Assembly: GCA_046154695.1 (NCBI GenBank)
Contig: JBJXFI010000131.1
Coordinates: 1 to 14,435 of the forward strand
Reading direction: 5' to 3'
DNA length: 14,435 nt
Origin: DALYLB01 sp046154695
GTDB taxonomy: Bacteria; Acidobacteriota; Blastocatellia; RBC074
Positions 1 to 8,988 of the stretch are shown here, one piece after another. Under the pieces are notes generated by a model. The model ran no database searches. It was not told where the DNA came from and saw nothing but the letters and a program-made list of their open reading frames with translations. The position numbers and the translations under genes are program-made. Each line of letters opens with the position of its first letter. The first letter of the stretch is position 1.

Positions 1-15
1 CGCGAGCCGGGGGCG

Positions 16-77
16 GGCGATACCGGCGGTTACGCTTCGCTTCACCGCCGGCTACCATCCATCGCCCCTATCGGGGC
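16..77. repeat. Nested palindromic, REP-like structured segment
   Basis: CCGGCGGT at 23-30 pairs with ACCGCCGG at 44-51 around a 13-nt loop. An outer pair, GGCGAT at 16-21 with ATCGCC at 61-66, encloses it. A second small hairpin follows, GCCCC at 64-68 with GGGGC at 73-77 around TATC. No reading frame with coding character covers the segment. It could be the terminator of a gene left of the window or one copy of a dispersed extragenic palindromic repeat; other copies cannot be seen here. Confidence 0.5.
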
Positions 78-131
78 TCTTGTGTCCCACTTTTAATCAC
101 ACCCCAGGCGAACCGACAACCGACTACCTTC

Positions 132-161
132 TTGACATCTTCCGAACGAGCCCGCTAAACT
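132..161 (+). promoter_or_regulatory. Probable sigma-70-type promoter of ssrA
   Basis: A perfect -35 hexamer TTGACA (132-137) is followed after 18 bp by TAAACT (156-161), which fits a -10 box. Transcription would start near 168, leaving a leader of about 30 nt to be removed before the mature tmRNA 5' end at 197. The position and the consensus -35 suit a highly expressed stable RNA. The -10 is only moderately good. Confidence 0.55.
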
Positions 162-196
162 CTCGCATGTTCGTATTCAGGTGTAAACCACCTTTG

Positions 197-560
<364 letters not shown>

Positions 561-562
561 TC

Positions 563-656
563 AGAAAGGCAGAAGGCAAAGGGCAAAAATCTAAAGGCGA
601 AAGTGACAATCGACCCACTGGCCTTTTGATTTTCCCCTTTTGCCTTTTGCCTTTTT
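563..656. repeat. Long imperfect inverted repeat between ssrA and murI (possible terminator)
   Basis: The arms 563-598 and 621-656 can pair over 36 positions with three mismatches and three G-U pairs, around a 22-nt loop. Each arm is built from near-repeated words of the type AAGGCAAA, and the 3' arm ends in T-rich sequence. It could terminate tmRNA transcription. It also ends 8 nt before the murI start codon, so a folded transcript would cover the murI ribosome-binding region. It may instead be a copy of a small intergenic repeat family. Confidence 0.6.
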
Positions 657-664
657 ATTTTCCT

Positions 665-1495
665 ATGAGTTCCCTTCCCATTGGCATTTTCGATTCGGGC
701 GTAGGCGGGCTGACGGTGCTTCGCGCGGTGCGGCGGCGGCTGCCGGGGGAGGGCGTGATCTATCTCGGAGACACGGCGCGGGTGCCGTACGGCACGAAAT
801 CGCCAGCCACGATCGAGCGTTACGCGGTCGAGGACGCGGCGTTTCTGGTCGAAAAGGGCGTGAAGATGATCGTCGTCGCATGCAACACGGCCTCGGCGAT
901 GTCGCGCGAGCGGCTGCGGGCGGAGTTCGACGTGCCGCTGTTGAGCGTGCTGGGTCCCGGGGCGCGAATGGCCGCGCGGGTGACGCGAACGGGGCGCATC
1001 GGCGTGATCGCGACGGAAGCGACGGTCGAGAGCGGCGCCTATGAACGGGCCATTCGGGAATCGGCGAACGAACGCGCGGTGGAGATCTTCTCCCGGGCCT
1101 GTCCGCTCTTCGTGCCGCTGGTCGAGGAGGGAGAGACCGGGTCGCGCATCGCGCGCCTGGCCGCCGAGCAGTATCTTGCGCCGTTGCGCGAACGCCGGAT
1201 CGACACGCTGGTGCTCGGCTGCACGCACTATCCCTTGCTCAAAGGCGTGATCGGTGAAACGATGGGCGCGGGCGTCGCCCTCGTCGATTCGGCGGAAGCC
1301 ACCGCCGAAGAGGCGGCCCTGGCGCTGGAGCGGCAGGGATTGCTCAACCCGGAACTTCCCCCCGGAAAAACCGAATTTTATGTGACCGATGCGGCGGCGC
1401 GATTTCACCGCATCGCCGAACGAATTCTTGGAGAGCCGCTCGAGCATCTGGAAGCGGTGGAGGTATGGGGCCATGACAGATTACACACGCAATGA
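665..1495 (+). CDS. murI: Glutamate racemase
   Basis: This cytoplasmic enzyme interconverts L- and D-glutamate without a cofactor and supplies D-glutamate for peptidoglycan. The 276-residue product has the family's usual length. The N-terminal signature IFDSGVGGLTVL includes Asp10 and Ser11. The two catalytic cysteines are Cys73 in VACNTASA and Cys186 in LGCTHYPLL. The start at 665 puts the signature at residue 8. A TTG-initiated extension back to 626 would read through the inverted repeat and add unlikely residues. No Shine-Dalgarno is visible before 665. The 3' end overlaps rph by 23 nt, which suggests translational coupling. The identification is firm; the start is probable. Confidence 0.95.
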   Translation: MSSLPIGIFDSGVGGLTVLRAVRRRLPGEGVIYLGDTARVPYGTKSPATIERYAVEDAAFLVEKGVKMIVVACNTASAMSRERLRAEFDVPLLSVLGPGARMAARVTRTGRIGVIATEATVESGAYERAIRESANERAVEIFSRACPLFVPLVEEGETGSRIARLAAEQYLAPLRERRIDTLVLGCTHYPLLKGVIGETMGAGVALVDSAEATAEEAALALERQGLLNPELPPGKTEFYVTDAAARFHRIAERILGEPLEHLEAVEVWGHDRLHTQ

Positions 1496-2276
1496 CGGAC
1501 GCTCCGTGCTGGAGTTGCGGCCGGTGAAGATGACCACCGGATTCACGAGATATGCGGAGGGCTCGGTGCTGGTCGAGATGGGCTATACCCACGTGTTGTG
1601 CAACGCCTCGGTCGAGGAGCGCGTCCCGCAGTTCCTCAAGGGGAAAGGGCAGGGATGGGTCACGGCGGAATACGCAATGCTCCCCCGGGCCACCGATGTC
1701 CGCACGCAGCGCGAAGTCCGCAACGGCCCGTCGGGCCGAACCCAGGAGATTCAGCGGCTCATCGGGCGCAGCCTGCGCTCGGTGATGGATCTGGCCGCGC
1801 TCGGCGAGCGCACCATCACCGTCGATTGCGACGTCATTCAGGCCGACGGCGGAACGCGCACCGCCTCGATCACGGGCGGATTCGTCGCGCTTGCGATGGC
1901 CCTCGATCGCGTGATGAGCGCGGGAAAGTCCACTCGCCCCGCGCTGCGGGATTACATCGCCGCCGTCAGCGTCGGCATCGTCGGCGAACGCGCCCTGCTC
2001 GACCTCGATTACAGCGAAGATTCGGCCGCCGAGGTCGATATGAACATCGTCCGCACCGGCGATGGACGGTTCGTCGAGATCCAGGGAACCGCCGAGACCG
2101 AGGCCTTCACCCGCGCCCAGATGAACGAGATGCTCGAGGCCGCCGAGGTCGGCATCGAACAACTGATTGCAATTCAGCGCGCAACGATCGTTCAGGCCCT
2201 CGCCGGCAGCGATTTTCGCGCGATGATCGATCCGGCGTCGCGCACCAGGATCAATTGGAAGGAGAACGCATTATGA
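1473..2276 (+). CDS. rph: Ribonuclease PH
   Basis: RNase PH is a phosphate-dependent 3'-to-5' exoribonuclease that trims tRNA precursors and forms a hexameric ring. The 267-residue product shows RNDGR near the N terminus (residues 6-10) and GWVTAEYAMLPRAT at 61-74. The phosphate-binding arginine is in SGRTQEIQRLIGRSLR (Arg89), and VDCDVIQADGGTRTASITG follows at about 117-135. Acidic residues in DLDYSED (177-183) correspond to the metal-site region. The start at 1473 keeps the N-terminal motif; the next in-frame ATG at 1530 would remove it. A GGAGGT stretch lies just upstream, inside the end of murI. The C-terminal tail seems somewhat longer than in many homologues. The stop overlaps the next gene's start. 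Confidence 0.95.
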   Translation: MTDYTRNDGRSVLELRPVKMTTGFTRYAEGSVLVEMGYTHVLCNASVEERVPQFLKGKGQGWVTAEYAMLPRATDVRTQREVRNGPSGRTQEIQRLIGRSLRSVMDLAALGERTITVDCDVIQADGGTRTASITGGFVALAMALDRVMSAGKSTRPALRDYIAAVSVGIVGERALLDLDYSEDSAAEVDMNIVRTGDGRFVEIQGTAETEAFTRAQMNEMLEAAEVGIEQLIAIQRATIVQALAGSDFRAMIDPASRTRINWKENAL

Positions 2277-2836
2277 TGTCCCGCAATTGTCTGTTTCTGT
2301 TCGCCGCTCTCATCCTGCTCGCCCCCGCGTCGTTCGCCCAGAGCGCGTCCGAGGTCTTCGAGGACCCCGAGGGAAAATTCGTCCTGACGCTGCCCGCGGG
2401 CTGGCTGGCCATCGTCACGCAGGACGCTCTCGGCCGCAAGGACGTCAACATCGTCTTCAAGGTGCGTGAAAACGGCGCGCTCAAGATCCGCCGCCTCGAT
2501 GACGCCAACCCCGACCTCGAGGTGATCGCCCTCGCGCAGAAGGATGAAGAGCAGACCCTGCGATTCCTTCCCGGATACGACAAGCTCAATATCGAGAAGA
2601 TTCCCATCGGCGGCGCCAGCGGCCGCACCGGCGCGCTCGTCTCGTATGATTACAAGAACGGCGGCCAGCCCTTCACCGGCCGCGACTACTTTGTGCGCAT
2701 GGAGGACAAGAGCGTTTATGTCCTCCGGTTCCGCGGACGCAAGACCATCCTCGGCACGCTCCGCAGCCACACCGACGCCATCACCCGCTCCTTCAAACTG
2801 AAGAAGGATGAGCCCGCGCCGGCCGTAAAGCCCTGA
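2273..2836 (+). CDS. Small secreted protein of unknown function
   Basis: The 187-residue product begins with a clear signal peptide: a short basic start, the hydrophobic stretch LFLFAALILLAP, and a likely signal peptidase I site after ASFA (near residue 22). The mature part starts with a segment of the type FEDPEGKFVLTLPAGW. That pattern resembles PsbP-like or DUF1795-like domains, small alpha/beta proteins that often begin with a 'fY.sl.lPdGW' strand. This is similarity by eye only. The mature protein is rich in Lys, Arg, Asp and Glu and has no lipobox cysteine, so a periplasmic or extracellular soluble protein is expected. The ATG lies within the rph stop (ATGATG at 2273), so translation is probably coupled to rph. 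No function can be assigned. Confidence 0.8.
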   Translation: MMSRNCLFLFAALILLAPASFAQSASEVFEDPEGKFVLTLPAGWLAIVTQDALGRKDVNIVFKVRENGALKIRRLDDANPDLEVIALAQKDEEQTLRFLPGYDKLNIEKIPIGGASGRTGALVSYDYKNGGQPFTGRDYFVRMEDKSVYVLRFRGRKTILGTLRSHTDAITRSFKLKKDEPAPAVKP

Positions 2837-2854
2837 CCGGTTCGGCGCCGAACG

Positions 2855-2859
<5 letters not shown>
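2832..2859. terminator. Palindrome between convergent genes, candidate bidirectional terminator
   Basis: A perfect 14-bp palindrome, GTTCGGCGCCGAAC (2840-2853), is flanked by CCTGAC (2832-2837) and GTCAGG (2854-2859), which also pair, leaving a 2-nt bulge. The stop codon of the secreted-protein gene (2834-2836) and that of fcl on the other strand (2855-2857) are both inside it. It occupies the whole space between the two convergent genes. No T-run follows in either direction, so classical intrinsic termination is not assured. Confidence 0.55.
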
Positions 2860-3796
<937 letters not shown>

Positions 3797-3803
3797 AGGT
3801 GGT

Positions 3804-4805
<1,002 letters not shown>

Positions 4806-4927
4806 ATGCGGATTCAAAACGGATTCAATGGGGTTGCCGAGTCCCGGCGCGCGCGGATCCGCCATAGTACAGGGAACTTCTCGCGGGCATCAAGCGCAAT
4901 CAGCGGGAGCGGCGATCGCGCCCCGCT

Positions 4928-4956
4928 TTGAAAACGGCCGGCGCGGATGGTAGATT
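4928..4956 (+). promoter_or_regulatory. Probable promoter of the HAD phosphatase gene
   Basis: TTGAAA (4928-4933) and TAGATT (4951-4956) are separated by exactly 17 bp, a good sigma-70-type pair. Transcription would begin around 4963, only a few bases before the ATG at 4968, so the mRNA would be almost leaderless. If translation starts at the alternative ATG at 4947, this promoter cannot serve the gene. The pair therefore supports the later start. Confidence 0.5.
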
Positions 4957-4967
4957 GCCCGGGAGAT

Positions 4968-5819
4968 ATGGGAATCAGACTACTCGCACTCGACATCGAC
5001 GGAACGCTGCTCACTTCGCGCGGAAAGTTGACGGAACGGAATCAAAATGCGCTCGAACGAACGCGGAAGCATGGCGTTCACATCGTTCTGGTGACCGGGA
5101 GGCGGTTCGGATCGGCGCACATGCTGCTCCAGGAGCTGCGGCTCGATCTTCCCGTGGTTTCGCACAACGGGGCCCTGACCAAGGACACGCAAACGATGGA
5201 GACGCTTCACCTCCACCCGCTCGATGTCGAGACCGCGCATGAGATCATTCGCGCCGCGCGCGCATACGGAACCGACATGATCTGCTGCTGCGACGAGCCG
5301 CGCGGCCCGGGAAAGATGGTCATCGAGGGAATCTCGGAATCCAACACGAGGCTGCACAGCTATATCGTCAAATACCAGGACGCGCTCGTCGAGGTCTCGG
5401 ACCTGCTCGAATTCGTCGTCGCGCCGCCGATCCAGCTTATGTTCTCCGGGCCCTGCGCCCAGATGGACGAATTCGCCGACCGCCTGGAAACGACGCTGCG
5501 CGGCCGGATCCGCCTCTTCAAGACGAAATACCCGTCCGTCAACCTGACGGTCCTCGATGCCGTCAGCGCCAGCGCCTCCAAGGGAGACAGCCTCGCCGGC
5601 ATCGCCGCCGGGTTCTCCATCCAGCGCCACGAGGTGATGGCCATCGGGGACAACCACAACGATCTGCCCATGCTCCATTACGCCGGCCTCGGCGTCGTGA
5701 TGGGAAACGCGGAGGCGGAATTGAAACAACTCGGCTTCGTCGAAACCGCCTCCAACGAGGAGAGCGGCGTCGCCCAGGCCATCGAAAAATATATCCTGCA
5801 ACCGATCACCGGCAAATAA
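4968..5819 (+). CDS. Cof-type HAD-superfamily phosphatase
   Basis: Cof/YidA-type HAD hydrolases are cytoplasmic Mg-dependent phosphatases acting on sugar phosphates, flavin mononucleotide or other small phosphoesters; the substrate cannot be read from sequence. The 283-residue product has all four HAD motifs: DIDGTLL with nucleophile Asp9 and acid/base Asp11, Thr43 in LVTGRR, Lys205 in SASKGDSL, and GDNHNDLPML at 227-236. The region between motifs II and III (about 80-190) is the C2-type cap. The gene is divergent from gmd and 33 nt upstream of the cyclophilin gene. GGGAG just before the ATG is too close for normal use. An ATG at 4947 would add seven residues (MVDCPGD). Confidence 0.92.
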   Translation: MGIRLLALDIDGTLLTSRGKLTERNQNALERTRKHGVHIVLVTGRRFGSAHMLLQELRLDLPVVSHNGALTKDTQTMETLHLHPLDVETAHEIIRAARAYGTDMICCCDEPRGPGKMVIEGISESNTRLHSYIVKYQDALVEVSDLLEFVVAPPIQLMFSGPCAQMDEFADRLETTLRGRIRLFKTKYPSVNLTVLDAVSASASKGDSLAGIAAGFSIQRHEVMAIGDNHNDLPMLHYAGLGVVMGNAEAELKQLGFVETASNEESGVAQAIEKYILQPITGK

Positions 5820-5852
5820 GCCGAACCATCAACGATTCGACTATCGACTTCT

Positions 5853-6296
5853 ATGGCTAACAATCGCATCGCAATCATTGAAACCGCAAAGGGCACGATC
5901 AAGTTCGAATTGAACGAGGATCTCGCGCCGATCACCACCGCGAATTTCGCGGAGCTGGCCGGGAAGAACTTTTATGACGGGCTGAATTTCCACCGCGTCG
6001 AGAAGGGGTTCGTCATTCAGGGCGGATGCCCGCACGGCAGCGGCTCGGGGGGCTCCGGGAAGAACATCCCGCTCGAAGTGACGCCGAATCTGAAGCATGG
6101 CGAGGCCGGCGCCGTCGCGATGGCCCGCTCGTCGGCCCCCAACAGCGCCAGCTCGCAGTTCTATATCACCCTCGGACCGGCGGCGTTTCTGGACGGCAAC
6201 TATGCCGTCTTCGGCCGCGTGACCGAGGGCCTCGACGTCGTCAAGTCGATCCAGATCGGGGATGTCATGACGCGCGTCTACATCGAGGGCGAATAG
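5853..6296 (+). CDS. Cyclophilin-type peptidyl-prolyl cis-trans isomerase
   Basis: The enzyme speeds proline isomerisation during protein folding. There is no signal peptide, so it is cytoplasmic. The 147-residue product is a minimal single-domain cyclophilin. Active-site Arg, Phe and Gln are kept in FHRVEKGFVIQGG, and the second half of the site is AMARSSAPNSASSQFYI. At the position of human CypA Trp121 there is Phe (AFLDGNYAVFGRV), as in many bacterial cyclophilins, which usually bind cyclosporin weakly. The short 33-nt gap after the HAD gene has no promoter or Shine-Dalgarno that I can see, so cotranscription is likely. The name ppiB would fit, but paralogues are common. Confidence 0.93.
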   Translation: MANNRIAIIETAKGTIKFELNEDLAPITTANFAELAGKNFYDGLNFHRVEKGFVIQGGCPHGSGSGGSGKNIPLEVTPNLKHGEAGAVAMARSSAPNSASSQFYITLGPAAFLDGNYAVFGRVTEGLDVVKSIQIGDVMTRVYIEGE

Positions 6297-6316
6297 CATT
6301 CGGCGAAAGGATCTCA

Positions 6317-6359
6317 CGCGAAGCCGGGCTTATGCGATATTCCTTCAGGCGGCTTCGCG
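6317..6359. terminator. Hairpin between convergent ppi and lrp genes
   Basis: CGCGAAGCCG (6317-6326) and CGGCTTCGCG (6350-6359) form a perfect 10-bp GC-rich stem with a 23-nt loop. It lies in the 77-nt gap between two convergent genes, where a bidirectional terminator would be expected. There is no T-run on either side and the loop is large, so the terminator role is inferred from position only. Confidence 0.45.
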
Positions 6360-6373
6360 CGAAAGCATCCCCT

Positions 6374-6871
6374 TCATTTTCGCCTTCTCGGCCTCTTCTC
6401 CGCCTTCTCTTTTGGCGGCCGTTCGAGGAATCGCTTGGTCACGGGCGAGGAGAGAACGATCGAAGTGGTCGTCGTTCCGAAGGGCAGCAGTTGTTCGATC
6501 AGGTGCTCGAGGTGGGCGACGGAGGCGACCCGCACCTTCATAATGAAGGAGTCGCCGCCCGTCCCGCGATGGCACTCCTCGACTTCGTTCATCTCCCGGA
6601 TGAGCGCGATGATCCGCGCGGAGACGTTCCCGCCGATGCTCATTCGAATAAAGGCCGCGATCGGATACCCCACCTTCTCCGGGTTGACGTCCGCGTGATA
6701 GCCCGCGATGATCCCGGCGTCCTCCATCTTCCGCACCCGCTCCGTGACGGCCGGAATCGACAGCCCCACCCGCCGCCCCAACTCGGCGAAACTGATCCGC
6801 GCGCTCTCCTGCAGCTCCCGAAGAATATGCCACCCAATCTCGTCCAGCAGCTTTTCATTTTCTAAAGCCAT
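6374..6871 (-). CDS. Lrp/AsnC-family transcriptional regulator
   Basis: These regulators bind DNA as dimers or octamers and usually sense amino acids. The 165-residue product has an N-terminal winged helix-turn-helix (about 8-66), with recognition helix in the segment LSIPAVTERVRKMEDAG. A C-terminal RAM ligand-binding domain follows (about 70-145), with the usual ECHRGTGGDSFIMKV strand. An unusually basic tail of about 15 residues (PPKEKAEKRPRRRK) follows and might add DNA contacts. The gene is divergent from the aminotransferase gene that heads the phenylalanine/tyrosine operon, with 148 nt between starts. It is therefore the likely local regulator, plausibly responding to Phe or Tyr. A GGTG lies just before the ATG as a weak ribosome site. 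Confidence 0.93.
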   Translation of the reverse strand: MALENEKLLDEIGWHILRELQESARISFAELGRRVGLSIPAVTERVRKMEDAGIIAGYHADVNPEKVGYPIAAFIRMSIGGNVSARIIALIREMNEVEECHRGTGGDSFIMKVRVASVAHLEHLIEQLLPFGTTTTSIVLSSPVTKRFLERPPKEKAEKRPRRRK

Positions 6872-6885
6872 TTCACCAAATACTT

Positions 6886-6900
6886 TAGATTAATAAGCTC
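6886..6900. promoter_or_regulatory. Possible Lrp-type operator near the lrp start
   Basis: The 15-mer starting TAGATTAATAAG (6886-6900) matches the published E. coli Lrp consensus YAGHAWATTWTDCTR at 11 of 15 positions by my alignment. It sits 14 nt upstream of the regulator's start codon, a position suited to autoregulation. AT-rich sequence matches this degenerate consensus easily, so this is only a candidate. Confidence 0.25.
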
Positions 6901-6943
6901 TCTCGCCGCAATACCTGAACTTCCATCTTCATCATGCGGGAAG

Positions 6944-6997
6944 CCATGCTTATGATCATTGATATTGCATGGAGTTCCGCCCGCGGGATGAACTCCA
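6944..6997. promoter_or_regulatory. Two dyads in the leader of the aromatic catabolic operon
   Basis: CCATGC (6944-6949) and GCATGG (6967-6972) form one inverted repeat whose spacer contains TGATCA. The second is TGGAGTTC (6970-6977) with GAACTCCA (6990-6997), a perfect 8-bp repeat around 12 nt that could fold in RNA or bind a dimer. TATGAT (6951-6956) inside the first dyad resembles a -10 box, but I see no good -35. The two dyads overlap by three bases, so they could be alternative structures or a composite operator for the adjacent Lrp-type protein. Confidence 0.35.
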
Positions 6998-7019
6998 AAC
7001 GGTTTTCAAGGAGCGAGCG

Positions 7020-7967
7020 ATGGCATTCGAGAATACACACTGGGTCTGGCACAACGGCGAGCTTTTGAGATGGGACGAGGCGCGGATTCACTCATCGGCG
7101 TTCGGTCTGCACTACGGCGCAGGCGTCTTCGAGGGAATCCGATGCTACGAGACGGCGGATGGGCCGGCGATCTTTCGCCTGAAAGAGCATCTGGACCGCC
7201 TCTACGCTTCGGCCGAGGTCTACAACCTGAAGATCGGCTATTCGCTCGAAGAGCTCACCGAGGCGATCCGTGAAACGATTCGCCGCAATGAGTTCAGGAG
7301 CTGCTATATCCGTCCGACAGCCTTCTTCGATACCGCCAGCCTGGGCATCCGGGCGATCTGTCCGGTCAGTTTGAATATTCTCACCTGGGAGTGGCCGAAC
7401 GATTTCGGCGCGGAGAAGGCGGCCCGGGGAATGCGGGTGACGGTTTCGCCCTACAGAAAGTTCCATTCGAGCATGATGCCGACGACGGCGAAGGCGACGG
7501 GCAATTATCAGAATTCGATTCTGGCGGTGCGGGAGGCGGCGGCCCGCGGATTCGATGAGGCGATTCTGCTCGACATGCACGGCAATCTGGCGGAGGGCGC
7601 GGTCGAGAACATCTTTCTCGTGAAGAACGGGCGGTTGATCACAAACGACGCGGACTCTTCGATTTTGCTGGGAATTACGCGTCTGACGGCGATCGAGATC
7701 GCCCGGGACCTGGGCATCGAGGTCGAAATCCGCGGGATCAAGCTGGAAGAGCTGCTCGATGCCGACGAGGCGTTTCTGACGGGGACCGCCATCGAGATCA
7801 TGCCGATTCGCGAGGTCGACGGCAGACCGATCGGCGCCGGCGCGCGGGGCCCGATCACGGAGCGGATTCAGAAGACGTTCTTCGAGGCGGCCAGCGGCCG
7901 CAGCCCGGCCTACCGCCATTGGCTGACGCCCGTGTCGCCCTCGGTGGGAGTGGTGGCGAAAGCCTGA
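7020..7967 (+). CDS. ilvE: Class IV aminotransferase, branched-chain type (IlvE-like)
   Basis: This PLP enzyme moves amino groups between amino acids and 2-oxoglutarate. The 315-residue product has BCAT family length. The PLP lysine is Lys158 in AKATGNYQNS. The cofactor region EGAVENIFLV at 193-202, LGITRLTAIEIA at 217-228, and the N-terminal FGLHYGAGVFEGIR also fit BCATs. AAGGAG lies 7 nt before the ATG at 7020, so that start is secure; an upstream in-frame ATG at 6969 lies in the dyad region. By sequence it is a branched-chain aminotransferase. Because phhA, hpd, hmgA and fahA follow on the same strand, its role here may be tyrosine (and phenylalanine) transamination to 4-hydroxyphenylpyruvate; E. 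coli IlvE is known to accept aromatic substrates. The two readings cannot be separated by eye. Confidence 0.93.
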   Translation: MAFENTHWVWHNGELLRWDEARIHSSAFGLHYGAGVFEGIRCYETADGPAIFRLKEHLDRLYASAEVYNLKIGYSLEELTEAIRETIRRNEFRSCYIRPTAFFDTASLGIRAICPVSLNILTWEWPNDFGAEKAARGMRVTVSPYRKFHSSMMPTTAKATGNYQNSILAVREAAARGFDEAILLDMHGNLAEGAVENIFLVKNGRLITNDADSSILLGITRLTAIEIARDLGIEVEIRGIKLEELLDADEAFLTGTAIEIMPIREVDGRPIGAGARGPITERIQKTFFEAASGRSPAYRHWLTPVSPSVGVVAKA

Positions 7968-8055
7968 TGCCGGGCCGCGAAATGGAAGATTCGTTGATAT
8001 CGTGTTGCCCGGAAGGTGGAACCCCAGACATTTTTTTGGAGAGGTTGTAAGCATC

Positions 8056-8976
8056 ATGCGCACATCCGTGACGCCAACGGCCCCGGAAGAGTTTCTGAGC
8101 GATGACGTGGGCTTCGAGGAGATCAGCCTGCTGCCGATCGATCATCCCGGCGCGCATGATCCGGAGTATCGGGCGCACCGGAACATGATCGCGCGGCTGG
8201 CGAGGCAGTTTCGCGAGGACCCGCGGCACCTGATTCCGATCGTCGATTACACGCCGGAAGAGACCGCCATCTGGCGGTTCGTCTATGCCCAGCTCGAAAC
8301 GGGCCACCGGCGGCACGCATGTTCGGCCTATCTGAAGGCGAAATCGAGGCTCGGCATCGCCCGCGATGTCATCCCGCAGCTCCGGGATCTGGACCGGGAG
8401 ATGCGGGCCGCGAGCCGGTTCGGGTTCGCCCCGATCGAGGGATTGGTCGAAACGCGCGCCTTTCTGTCATGGCTCGGACGCCGCGTGATGCTCTGCACGC
8501 AGTATCTGCGCCACGGCTCGCGGCCCGATTACACGCCCGAACCGGACATCGTGCACGAGATCATCGGCCATATTCCGAACTTCACGGACACGGATTTCGC
8601 CGACTTCTCGCAGTTCATCGGAAAGGGCGCGATGATCGCCGACAAGCAGCAGCTCGAACAGCTCGGACGCCTCTATTGGTTCACGGTCGAGTTCGGCCTG
8701 ATCCGGGAGGACGGAGAGATCAAGGCGTTCGGCGCGGGGCTGCTTTCGTCCTACAGCGAACTGGAACACGCGTTCTCGAGCGATGTCGAACGCCGCGCGT
8801 TCAATCTCGAAGAGGTCATCCGCACGCCATACGACTATTCGGACATGCAGCCGGTGCTCTTCGTCATCCCGTCGTATGCGTATTTGAAAGAGGTGGCGCG
8901 CGCATTCATCAGCCGCTTCGGCAGGCAGGGGGATCAGGAAGTGATCCCCGCCGGGGTCCCGAGCGCGGTCTGGTAG
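8056..8976 (+). CDS. phhA: Phenylalanine 4-monooxygenase (aromatic amino acid hydroxylase)
   Basis: The enzyme uses non-haem Fe(II), tetrahydropterin and O2 to hydroxylate phenylalanine to tyrosine. The 306-residue product consists of the catalytic domain alone, without an N-terminal ACT regulatory domain. The iron ligands are His167 and His172 in VHEIIGHIPNF and Glu212 in YWFTVEFGL. The pterin-site region CTQYLRHGSRPDYTPEPDI (147-165) and FGAGLLSSYSELEHAF (225-240) resemble the animal enzymes closely. Tryptophan hydroxylase cannot be excluded by motif, but the neighbours indicate phenylalanine. The start at 8056 is the first ATG in frame after GGAGAGG (8038-8044), which sits 11 nt away, a little far. 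An 88-nt gap separates it from ilvE. No pterin carbinolamine dehydratase (phhB) is present in the window. Confidence 0.93.
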   Translation: MRTSVTPTAPEEFLSDDVGFEEISLLPIDHPGAHDPEYRAHRNMIARLARQFREDPRHLIPIVDYTPEETAIWRFVYAQLETGHRRHACSAYLKAKSRLGIARDVIPQLRDLDREMRAASRFGFAPIEGLVETRAFLSWLGRRVMLCTQYLRHGSRPDYTPEPDIVHEIIGHIPNFTDTDFADFSQFIGKGAMIADKQQLEQLGRLYWFTVEFGLIREDGEIKAFGAGLLSSYSELEHAFSSDVERRAFNLEEVIRTPYDYSDMQPVLFVIPSYAYLKEVARAFISRFGRQGDQEVIPAGVPSAVW

Positions 8977-8988
8977 AAGGAGGAGACG

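Noticed and set aside
626..664. Extended N terminus of murI from a TTG codon
   Set aside because: The added residues come from the inverted repeat, and MurI homologues begin close to the IFDSGVGG motif.
7969..8037. Possible attenuator or terminator before phhA: CCGGGC (7970-7975) with GCCCGG (8007-8012), then a T7 run at 8031
   Set aside because: The stem is 6 bp with a 31-nt loop and the T-run is 18 nt away, too weak to call as a terminator.
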